Positions 1-6,231 of a stretch of DNA of 8,241 nt are shown in pieces. How positions within the stretch are numbered: position 1 is the first letter of the stretch; each line of letters starts with the position of its first letter. The position numbers were made by a program, and so were the translations under genes. The DNA is from Bacteroidota bacterium. GTDB taxonomy: Bacteria > Bacteroidota > Bacteroidia > Chitinophagales > Chitinophagaceae. Below the pieces are notes generated by a model, which had not been told where the DNA came from, did no database searches, and worked only from the letters and a program-made list of their open reading frames with translations. The stretch spans positions 1 to 8,241 of the forward strand of contig JAEZJD010000219.1 in NCBI GenBank assembly GCA_023436425.1. The letters are read 5' to 3'.

Positions 1-1
1 G

Positions 2-409
2 GATAATGGTCCTGAAAAAGGTGATGTGTTGGTGTTGGGCTGGGGCTCTACTTATGGAGTGATTAAAACGGCAGTGAGAGAATTGCTTAGCGAAGGTCAT
101 AATGTTGCCCATGCGCATCTCCGTTACGTGCGGCCGTTCCCGAAAAACTTGGGAGAAATTTTGAAGAACTATAAAACTGTGTTGATTCCCGAAATCAACA
201 ACGGACAGTTAATTAAAATTATCCGGGACAAATATTTTGTTGATGCCAAAGGCTACAACAAGATCATGGGTGTGCCGATTACGAAAACAGAACTGGTAGA
301 AGAAATTAAAAAGCATTTACCTACCGATGCTATTGCTTCAAAACCGGAACCCTCGCAGGAGAATTTTTATCAATTAGCCTCGAATAAAGAGCAGCTTTCG
401 GAAGGATAA
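2..409 (+). CDS. korA: 2-oxoacid:ferredoxin oxidoreductase, alpha subunit (C-terminal part, cut by left edge)
   Basis: This is the last ~135 codons of a gene that enters from the left edge; the frame is open from base 2, beginning DNGPEKGDVLVLGWGSTYG, and ends at TAA 407-409. That segment, followed by the RYVRPFP and PEINNGQL stretches, is typical of the C-terminal (transketolase-C-like) domain of the alpha subunit of 2-oxoglutarate/2-oxoacid:ferredoxin oxidoreductase. The enzyme oxidatively decarboxylates a 2-oxoacid to an acyl-CoA and reduces ferredoxin in the cytoplasm; the thiamine diphosphate site is largely on the beta subunit, which is not seen here. The in-frame GTG at 26 is internal, because homology continues upstream of it. 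The last ~25 residues are polar and probably a flexible tail. No beta-subunit gene follows; the next gene is convergent purH. The family call is secure, but the exact substrate (2-oxoglutarate versus another 2-oxoacid) is inferred. Confidence 0.9.
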   Translation, partial: DNGPEKGDVLVLGWGSTYGVIKTAVRELLSEGHNVAHAHLRYVRPFPKNLGEILKNYKTVLIPEINNGQLIKIIRDKYFVDAKGYNKIMGVPITKTELVEEIKKHLPTDAIASKPEPSQENFYQLASNKEQLSEG

Positions 410-418
410 CTTTTTATT

Positions 419-441
419 GGCGCTGTGGCTTCCGCGGCGTT
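419..441 (+). terminator. Possible hairpin terminator between convergent korA and purH
   Basis: Bases 421-428 (CGCTGTGG) can pair with 432-439 (CCGCGGCG) around a 3-nt CTT loop, giving an 8-bp stem with two G-U pairs in the plus-strand RNA. In the minus-strand RNA those two pairs become A-C mismatches, so the hairpin suits the korA transcript better. The tract after it (TTAATGTTTG) is only moderately T-rich, so this is a weak terminator candidate. It fills almost the whole 30-bp gap between the two stop codons. Confidence 0.3.
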
Positions 442-1951
442 AATGTTTGAAGTGGCGCATTCCCGTGAGCACCATGCCAAGATTGTGTTCCCGGCAGTAG
501 TCGATGCTTTCTTTATCCCGGATAGAACCACCAGGCTGAATAAATGCAGTGACGCCGGCCTCGCGACCCATTTTCACGCAATCGTTAAATGGAAAAAATG
601 CATCACTGGCCATTGCAGACCCAATTAAGTCAAAGTTGAATTGTTTTGCTTTCTCTATTGCCTGGCGCAGTGCGTCTATACGACTTGTTTGTCCGCAACC
701 TTTGCCAATCAGTTGTTTATTTTTTACAAGGGCAATCGCATTTGACTTGAGATGTTTGCAGACAATATTTGCAAAAATTAAATCCCCTTTTTCCTCTTGT
801 GTGGTGTGCCGTCCACCCACTTCATCCCACTTTTCGTAGCTGTCGGAATCTTTGTCCTGAACAAGGATTCCATTCAAAATCGATTTCGAAATTTGCGTGT
901 TCGATTTTGAGGTGTGCGATTTCAATTGTAACAATATTCTGTTCTTTTTAGATTTTAATTTCTGCAGTGCGCCATCTGCAAAAGATGGGGCGATAAGAAC
1001 CTCAAAAAATATTTCGTTGATAGCATCTGCTGCTGCAGTGGAAATCTCTGCATTGCACACCAGCACTCCTCCAAAAGCACTTTCCGGATCACCTGCTAAT
1101 GCCTCTTTCCATGCATCTTCAGCTGAAGCTCGCGATGCAATACCACAAACATTGGTGTGTTTGATAACAGCAAAAGTGGTCTCGTCAAACTCATGTATCA
1201 GATCAATGGCTGCGTCAATGTCCACAAGATTATTGTAGCTGATTTCCTTGCCATGCAATTGCTCAAAGTTCTCTTTCAAATCTCCGTAAAACACGGCTTG
1301 CTGATGCGGATTTTCTCCGTAGCGCAAAGGATTTCCCGGCGATGATTGACGGGTTTGATGATCGCCTGGATTAAAGTATTTGTCAATGGCGATATCATAA
1401 TCTGCAACGACGGAAAAAGCCTTGGCAGCAAATGCTTTGCGCTGTTCTAATGTCACTTCGCCGCCTTGTTGTTGTAAGTGCTGAAGGAGGTGTTGATAAT
1501 CTTCTTTCGATGCAACTACAGTAACATCTTTAAAATTTTTTGCGGCTGCACGAATCATGGAGGGTCCGCCTATGTCAATTTTTTCTATAATAGTTTTTTC
1601 GTCGGTTGTCTGTGCCACTGTTTCTTTGAAGGGGTACAAGTCCACAATTACGAGGTCGATCTCGGGGATGTGATATTCCTTCATCTCCTCCGCATCCTGC
1701 TCATCATCTCGTCGCCCCAAAATGCCGCCGAACACTGACGGATGTAGAGTTTTTACTCTGCCCCCTAAAATGGAGGGATACGAAGTCAATTGCTCCACAG
1801 GCACAACTTCAATTCCAACCTCTCTTAAAAACTTTTCAGTTCCTCCGGTTGAATAAATGGTTACACTTCTTCGCTTCAACTCGTTTGCTATCGGTTCGAG
1901 TCCTTCTTTGTAAAAAACTGAAATAAGTGCTGATGCAATTTTCTTGTTCAT
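440..1951 (-). CDS. purH: Bifunctional AICAR formyltransferase / IMP cyclohydrolase PurH
   Basis: This enzyme catalyses the last two steps of de novo purine synthesis: formylation of AICAR with 10-formyl-tetrahydrofolate, then ring closure to IMP, in the cytosol. The 503-aa product has the usual full length. The N-terminal MGS-like cyclohydrolase domain (about 1-195) shows STGGT at 34-38, GGRVKTLHP at 63-71 and DIGGPSMIRAAAKN at 126-139. The transformylase domain begins near RYGENPHQQA (210-219) and carries the catalytic Lys-His pair at K264-H265 (IKHTNVCG), SNAIALVKN near 403-411, and ASDAFFPF at 448-455. The ATG at 1949-1951 is chosen because MNKKIASALISVFYKEG is the normal family N-terminus. 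There is no Shine-Dalgarno, as is common in Bacteroidota. It lies 14 bp downstream of comEC and is probably the last gene of that operon. Residues about 342-358 (KSHTSKSNTQISKS) are unusually repetitive and correspond to a 21-bp repeat; see separate entry. Confidence 0.97.
   Translation of the reverse strand: MNKKIASALISVFYKEGLEPIANELKRRSVTIYSTGGTEKFLREVGIEVVPVEQLTSYPSILGGRVKTLHPSVFGGILGRRDDEQDAEEMKEYHIPEIDLVIVDLYPFKETVAQTTDEKTIIEKIDIGGPSMIRAAAKNFKDVTVVASKEDYQHLLQHLQQQGGEVTLEQRKAFAAKAFSVVADYDIAIDKYFNPGDHQTRQSSPGNPLRYGENPHQQAVFYGDLKENFEQLHGKEISYNNLVDIDAAIDLIHEFDETTFAVIKHTNVCGIASRASAEDAWKEALAGDPESAFGGVLVCNAEISTAAADAINEIFFEVLIAPSFADGALQKLKSKKNRILLQLKSHTSKSNTQISKSILNGILVQDKDSDSYEKWDEVGGRHTTQEEKGDLIFANIVCKHLKSNAIALVKNKQLIGKGCGQTSRIDALRQAIEKAKQFNFDLIGSAMASDAFFPFNDCVKMGREAGVTAFIQPGGSIRDKESIDYCREHNLGMVLTGMRHFKH
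881..921. repeat. Imperfect 21-bp tandem repeat in frame inside purH
   Basis: On the plus strand, 881-900 and 902-921 align at 14 of 20 positions (both begin CGATTT and share TGCG at the same place), giving a period of 21 bp, or seven codons. The purH protein shows the matching seven-residue rhythm: SKSNTQI then SKSILNG, preceded by the related KSHT. The segment is rich in Ser, Lys and Thr and falls between NRILL and LNGILVQDKD, which look like conserved family sequence. It resembles the short AAATCG-type repeats seen between genes in some Bacteroidota, from memory, not searched. Confidence 0.45.
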
Positions 1952-1965
1952 AAAATTTCAAAGTG

Positions 1966-4047
1966 TTATTGTAAGTTCATCACGAAAGCTCCTTTTTCAC
2001 TCACGTCGTAAAACAGTATGTGCAGTGAGTCGCAGTCATGTTTCCATAGTTTGCTTTTCCATTGCGGCACCGATCCGTCTGCCACTACTTGATAAATCCG
2101 AAAGTTATTTGCCAAGTCAGAGATATGCAGTCTGGGATTTTTTGACAACACGACAAGGTCTATCTTCTCTTGTTTGTCTTTCATTCCAAGCCTAAGTGTA
2201 GTATCCGTGATGAGAATTTTTTTGCCGGAGAATTCGAACTGTTTTTCATCAGACACTCCCAAATGTGAACTACTGAGCCGGTGGAGAATTCGTGACGGTT
2301 GCAGATGGAAGTTGCGCTGAAAATTATTTTGAAGTAAATCGCTGTCACCGATGAATATTAAATTTCTGCCACTGATTATGTCTATCGCCTGGTGTTTGGG
2401 GACATTATAAACAATTAGTTTTTTTTGATCTGCTGCTTCCACAAAGGAAACAGTGCGCAGACCGGCAAAAAGTATTAAAGCGACAAGTCCCACCAATACT
2501 GCACTTCTGTTTTTCTCCATTAACCAGTAACAAATTGCAGCTATCGAAATGGTTAAAACAATTGTTTGCAACAGTGAAATAGATAATCCATTCCACACAG
2601 CAAAAGGTAAATCGTTTACCCACTCGATATAGGTGTTCATGACATAAACCAACCATTTTAGTATAACGCCAAGAATTGTTGCAGCAGGTGGAATGAAAGC
2701 GAGCACGCACAAAAGTATTTCACCGAACAGTATTGCGCTTGACAACGGCACTGCGATGAAGTTGGTGATCAAAAATAACAGTGGCATTTGGTGAAAATGA
2801 TAAATGCTAATCGGCAATGTCAGAATTTGGGCCGCAGCCGTGGCTGCCACGATTTTCCAGAAGAAATCTGCTACTACATTTTGTATGTATAACCAATTAT
2901 ATATCGGTTTGAAAAATATCACAATGCTTAAAACGGCAGCATATGATAGTTGAAAGCCAACATCCCATAACCAAAAAGGATTGTAGCACAACAAACAAAA
3001 TGCTGAAAGTGCTATAGTGTTGTAAATGGAGGTTTTTCTTGCGAACATTTCGCCAACTGCGAGAAAGCTGAACATTACTGCCGACCTGATAATTGACGGA
3101 CCTGCTCCGGCAAGGATGCTGAAGAGCCAAAGTCCTGCAAGGATGACAATGAATTTCGCCCAATAAAGTTTTTTTCTTGACTTGATTGGTCGGGTTAATT
3201 GCAGGAGAAGCCAATAAATAATTCCAAGATGCAAACCTGAAATTGCAATCACGTGAACAACCCCTGTATTTGAATATGCCTGAACAAGATTTTTATCCAA
3301 GTCATCTTTGTAGCCAATCAGCAATGCTTCGGCTAATCCCTGCTCCTTGTTGCCGCTGATGTATTTGCGAATGGTATGAACAACCCATTGCCGTGTCGAA
3401 AAAATAAAATCGCGAAACCAATTTTTCTGCAGCGTTGGCAAAACCACATAATCGGCACGCGTTAAATACACTTGATGTGTGATTCCCTGGAACAGACAGT
3501 ACTGTTTGTAATCAAAACCACCGGGATTTCCGGAGTTTTTTATCTCCTGTAACTCCTTTGTAAAAACCAGCTGCGAGCCATAACCGATTGATGAATGACC
3601 GGTATCTTTTTTAAAGTAGATAAGGAGTTTTCCGTTCGCTTTCGCAGCACTGTCATTACGGTGCACAGTTGTGAAGCTTGCCGCTGCTTTGTATGAGTTC
3701 TCCTTTTCGACAAGCGGCTCCTGAATTGTCACCACTACAGCGTTTCCCTTTTCATAAGAATATCCAATCCAATGCTTGTCATTTCGAACATCGTTGAGCC
3801 AAACCAAAGATGCACCCGCTAATGCGAGTAGCAGGTTAACGGCAACGCCATTTGCAGCTGCAAACCTGAATAAAAATGAAAGCGAAGAGAATGAGTAAAG
3901 TACAACGAACAGCAAAGCAACAGCCAATGCAACTGATAACGTTTTTATGTCAAATTGAAAATGCCACTGCAATACAATGCCACATGCCAGAGCGATAAAC
4001 CACCGGAGTGCAGGAGCCTTTGCCCAGATGTAAATTTTTGCAGTCAT
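1966..4047 (-). CDS. comEC: ComEC/Rec2-family competence protein (inner-membrane DNA channel)
   Basis: ComEC carries single-stranded DNA across the inner membrane during natural transformation. The 693-aa product is in the range usual for Bacteroidota ComEC. Order of parts: two or three membrane segments (about 14-84), a soluble DUF4131/OB-like region (about 100-205, with NPGGFDYKQY at 174-183), then the competence core with the signature HVIAISGLHLG (265-275), GAGPSIIRSAVM (314-325) and DVGFQLSYAAV (362-372), and further hydrophobic helices to about 533. The last ~155 residues sit where the metallo-beta-lactamase-like domain lies in other ComECs, but I see no HxHxDH metal-binding motif, so this part is likely degenerate or lacks nuclease activity. 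The ATG at 4045-4047 overlaps the stop of the MFS gene by one base (TAATG), suggesting translational coupling. purH follows after 14 bp. Confidence 0.93.
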   Translation of the reverse strand: MTAKIYIWAKAPALRWFIALACGIVLQWHFQFDIKTLSVALAVALLFVVLYSFSSLSFLFRFAAANGVAVNLLLALAGASLVWLNDVRNDKHWIGYSYEKGNAVVVTIQEPLVEKENSYKAAASFTTVHRNDSAAKANGKLLIYFKKDTGHSSIGYGSQLVFTKELQEIKNSGNPGGFDYKQYCLFQGITHQVYLTRADYVVLPTLQKNWFRDFIFSTRQWVVHTIRKYISGNKEQGLAEALLIGYKDDLDKNLVQAYSNTGVVHVIAISGLHLGIIYWLLLQLTRPIKSRKKLYWAKFIVILAGLWLFSILAGAGPSIIRSAVMFSFLAVGEMFARKTSIYNTIALSAFCLLCYNPFWLWDVGFQLSYAAVLSIVIFFKPIYNWLYIQNVVADFFWKIVAATAAAQILTLPISIYHFHQMPLLFLITNFIAVPLSSAILFGEILLCVLAFIPPAATILGVILKWLVYVMNTYIEWVNDLPFAVWNGLSISLLQTIVLTISIAAICYWLMEKNRSAVLVGLVALILFAGLRTVSFVEAADQKKLIVYNVPKHQAIDIISGRNLIFIGDSDLLQNNFQRNFHLQPSRILHRLSSSHLGVSDEKQFEFSGKKILITDTTLRLGMKDKQEKIDLVVLSKNPRLHISDLANNFRIYQVVADGSVPQWKSKLWKHDCDSLHILFYDVSEKGAFVMNLQ

Positions 4048-5216
4048 TAGGTCAAATTACGCGGCACCATAAACATGAAAGAAATGATAACACCTATCGT
4101 AGCTGCTGCTGTTACAAAAAACGTTACATCGCTGCCGAAATAACTCCAAAGCCCACCTGCAATAATGCTCGCCAGCAGCGCACCTATACTTTCTCCGGAT
4201 GTATAGAATCCAACCGCCGTGGCAGTATTTTTCTCATTTGCCAGGTTAGTTATCCATGCTTTTGAGATTCCTTCCGTAGCTGCTGCATAAACGCCGTAAA
4301 TGACAAATGCTGCCGCAATTACTACGGTTGAATTTGCCACACCAAACATAAAGTAAACACCTGCAAATAACAGTAAGCCGCTGATAAAAACCTTTTTTAT
4401 CCCAACTCTGTCCGCAAGTGCGCCTAACGGATACGACGCAGCGGCAAAAACAACATTGTACAAAATGTAAGCTCCAATTGTAAGTAGATCACTGCCGGTT
4501 ATTTCTTTTGTTTTCAAGAGCAGAAAAACATCGGCGCTGTTGAATAAAGAAAATATCAATAGCCGCACAACTACCCTTTTGTAATCTGCCGATGCAATTT
4601 TCCAATACGTAAAGAATGAAAAGAAATTTCCCTTTCCCAATGTTGAAGTGACCTGCTGATGCTCCTTTACGAAAAACACAAGAGCCACTGAAACGAGCCC
4701 AGGTAAAAATGCAATTACGAAAATCAATCTGTACTGAGATGGAAAAATGATCAATAGCAACAATGCCACTGTGGGTCCAATTGCAGCTCCCAAAGTATCC
4801 ATTGCACGATGCAAGCCGAAGACTCTTGCTTTTGTCTCCGCCGTGGCATTTTGAGAAAGAAGAGCATCCCGCGGCGCAGTACGTAATCCTTTGCCGAGGC
4901 GGTCTGTCGTTCGTGCAAAAAATATCCAAACGGGATAAGCGAATGCCGCCATCATTGGTTTCGACAGAGCGCTGAGAAAATAGCCCCATTTCACAAATGG
5001 CAAACGCCTTCCTTTTTCGTCGCTCAGTTTTCCAAAATAGCCTTTGCTGATTCCGGCTGTGAAGTTTACCACGCCTTCAAGTACGCCGATCAGCAGAACA
5101 GAAAAACCAATCTCTCTCAAGTACACGGGGATCACAGGATACAGCATCTCACTGGCGACGTCTGCAAAAAGGCTCACCAGCGACAGAATCCAAACCGTGC
5201 GATTGATCACTTTCAC
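4047..5216 (-). CDS. Major facilitator superfamily transporter (drug/metabolite type, substrate unknown)
   Basis: This is an inner-membrane secondary transporter of the MFS with about 12 predicted helices. Numbered from the GTG at 5216 (389 aa), it shows the cytoplasmic motif A GYFGKLSDEKGRR at 59-71, a second conserved loop DRLGKGLRTAPRDALLS at 105-121, RAMDTLGAAIGP at 137-148, and the motif A copy of the second half, LGALADRVGIKK, at 264-275. I prefer GTG 5216 over the longer ATG at 5300 (417 aa). The homologous region starts at about VKVINRTVWILSLVSLFAD, the 28 extra residues look unlike a membrane protein N-terminus, and a good -7 promoter box (TACATTTG) lies inside the extension, 4 nt before the GTG. 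The gene is first of a minus-strand group with comEC, with which it shares one base, and purH. The substrate cannot be inferred; neighbouring competence and purine genes are not strong evidence for a nucleoside substrate. Confidence 0.85.
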   Translation of the reverse strand: MKVINRTVWILSLVSLFADVASEMLYPVIPVYLREIGFSVLLIGVLEGVVNFTAGISKGYFGKLSDEKGRRLPFVKWGYFLSALSKPMMAAFAYPVWIFFARTTDRLGKGLRTAPRDALLSQNATAETKARVFGLHRAMDTLGAAIGPTVALLLLIIFPSQYRLIFVIAFLPGLVSVALVFFVKEHQQVTSTLGKGNFFSFFTYWKIASADYKRVVVRLLIFSLFNSADVFLLLKTKEITGSDLLTIGAYILYNVVFAAASYPLGALADRVGIKKVFISGLLLFAGVYFMFGVANSTVVIAAAFVIYGVYAAATEGISKAWITNLANEKNTATAVGFYTSGESIGALLASIIAGGLWSYFGSDVTFFVTAAATIGVIISFMFMVPRNLT

Positions 5217-5220
5217 CAAA

Positions 5221-5254
5221 CAAATGTAGGTGCCGCGGAATGTCGAAGAAAAAA
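5221..5254 (-). promoter_or_regulatory. Candidate Bacteroidota-type promoter for the MFS-comEC-purH operon
   Basis: Reading the minus strand, TACATTTG at 5228-5221 matches the Bacteroidota -7 consensus TAnnTTTG exactly. A T-run (bases 5254-5249) lies 20 nt upstream, where the -33 TTTG element is expected, but it is TTTT rather than TTTG. The box ends only 4 nt before the preferred GTG start at 5216, so a transcript starting at the usual distance would have almost no leader. Confidence 0.5.
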
Positions 5255-5313
5255 CTTTGTAGCCAGCTGCATTACTGCTATGGCGCTTCTGTTGTGTCAC
5301 TCACTTCTGCGTT

Positions 5314-5337
5314 CTGTAATTCTATTCAACATTACAG
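5314..5337. promoter_or_regulatory. Inverted repeat (possible operator) in the divergent control region
   Basis: CTGTAAT at 5314-5320 is a perfect inverted match to ATTACAG at 5331-5337, with a 10-bp A/T-rich centre. The 24-bp dyad sits between the two divergent promoter candidates, about 85 bp behind the MFS -7 box and about 95 bp before the SDR one. The size and spacing suit a dimeric regulator. It is not followed by a T-run on either strand, so a terminator is less likely. A role is inferred only from position and symmetry. Confidence 0.35.
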
Positions 5338-5410
5338 CATCCTGAGACCCCCGGCGTATGCAGGAATCATGTCGTGCTTCGCAGAAGAAGCCGCTTGTTT
5401 CTGTGCTGCC

Positions 5411-5441
5411 TTTTTACAAGTTCTTCATTGAGCTAACTTTG
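5411..5441 (+). promoter_or_regulatory. Candidate Bacteroidota-type promoter for the SDR gene
   Basis: TAACTTTG at 5434-5441 is an exact match to the -7 consensus TAnnTTTG. A T-run at 5411-5415 lies 18-19 nt upstream in the -33 position (TTTT instead of TTTG). The box ends 5 nt before the ATG at 5447, mirroring the arrangement on the opposite strand and implying a leaderless or nearly leaderless mRNA if it is used. Confidence 0.5.
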
Positions 5442-5446
5442 CTTTC

Positions 5447-6220
5447 ATGAACAAAATTGTTTTCATCACGGGCGCTACATCAGGTTTCGGCGAGGCACTT
5501 GCCTACAAGTTTGCACAAAATGGTTATCAGCTGATTTTAAATGGCCGCAGAAAAGAAAGATTGGAAGAATTGCAGCGCACACTGGAGAAAGAGTATAAAA
5601 CTTCCTGCATGCTTTTGCCGTTCGATGTTCGCCAAAAAGAAGCAGTGTTTAAGGAAGTTGATTCGTTACCGGAAAAGTGGAAGGAAATTGATGTTCTCAT
5701 AAACAACGCAGGATTGGCATTGGGCAGGGATCGTTTTCATGAAGGCGACATAGATGATTGGAACACGATGATTGACACAAACGTGAAAGGATTGCTGAAT
5801 GTATCAAGAGCTGTTTCTCCGTTGATGGTACAAAGAAAGCGCGGGCACATCATCAATATTGGTTCTACCGCTGCAAAAGAAATTTACGAAAAAGGAAATG
5901 TGTACTGCGGAACCAAAGCAGCCGTTGAAGCAATAAGTCACGCAATGCGCATTGATTTGTTGCCTTATTACATTAAAGTGACTGCAATACATCCGGGTGC
6001 AGCAGAAACAGAGTTTTCAAAAGTGCGATTCAAGGGAGATGAGCAAACGGCAAAAAGTGTTTACGAAGGGTTTCAACCGCTGTCGGCACAAGATGTTGCA
6101 GACGTTGTGTTTTATACAACAACACTGCCACCACACGTATGCATCAACGATTTAATTGTTACTTGCACGCAACAGGCAGATTCTGTTTACTTCAACAAAG
6201 ACGGCCAAAAACTTAGCTGA
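5447..6220 (+). CDS. SDR-family NAD(P)-dependent oxidoreductase, YdfG-like
   Basis: This is a classical short-chain dehydrogenase/reductase of 257 aa, a cytosolic Rossmann-fold enzyme. Visible motifs are the cofactor loop TGATSGFG (8-15), NGRR at 32-35 (the arginines after strand 2 point to NADP(H)), D60 before VR, NNAG (86-89), N112 in TNVKG, and the catalytic S140, Y153 and K157 (YCGTK). HPGAAETEFSKVRFKGD at 182-198 is characteristic of the YdfG branch, whose studied members oxidise serine/L-allo-threonine and reduce malonic semialdehyde; the substrate here is inferred at best. The ATG at 5447 puts the glycine-rich loop at the normal distance from the N-terminus. The gene stands alone, divergent from the MFS operon and convergent with guaB 11 bp away. 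No Shine-Dalgarno precedes it. Confidence 0.92.
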   Translation: MNKIVFITGATSGFGEALAYKFAQNGYQLILNGRRKERLEELQRTLEKEYKTSCMLLPFDVRQKEAVFKEVDSLPEKWKEIDVLINNAGLALGRDRFHEGDIDDWNTMIDTNVKGLLNVSRAVSPLMVQRKRGHIINIGSTAAKEIYEKGNVYCGTKAAVEAISHAMRIDLLPYYIKVTAIHPGAAETEFSKVRFKGDEQTAKSVYEGFQPLSAQDVADVVFYTTTLPPHVCINDLIVTCTQQADSVYFNKDGQKLS

Positions 6221-6231
6221 TTTCCGCTGTT

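Noticed and set aside
2405..2710. 101-codon minus-strand frame inside comEC, and similar overlapping frames in purH, MFS and guaB
   Set aside because: They are out-of-frame shadows of well-supported genes, rich in Cys/His/Arg and without recognisable domains.
5341..5370. Stretch with CCCCGGCGTATGCAGGAATC resembling half of a dispersed intergenic repeat
   Set aside because: No inverted or second copy is present in the window, so repeat status cannot be shown without a genome search.
5376..5391. Short inverted repeat GCTTC-N6-GAAGC in the divergent control region
   Set aside because: A 5-bp stem is expected by chance in a region of this size and no T-run follows.
5240..5431. 63-codon plus-strand open frame in the control region
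   Set aside because: Its composition is not protein-like, it spans the inverted repeat and promoter elements, and it overlaps the MFS start on the other strand.
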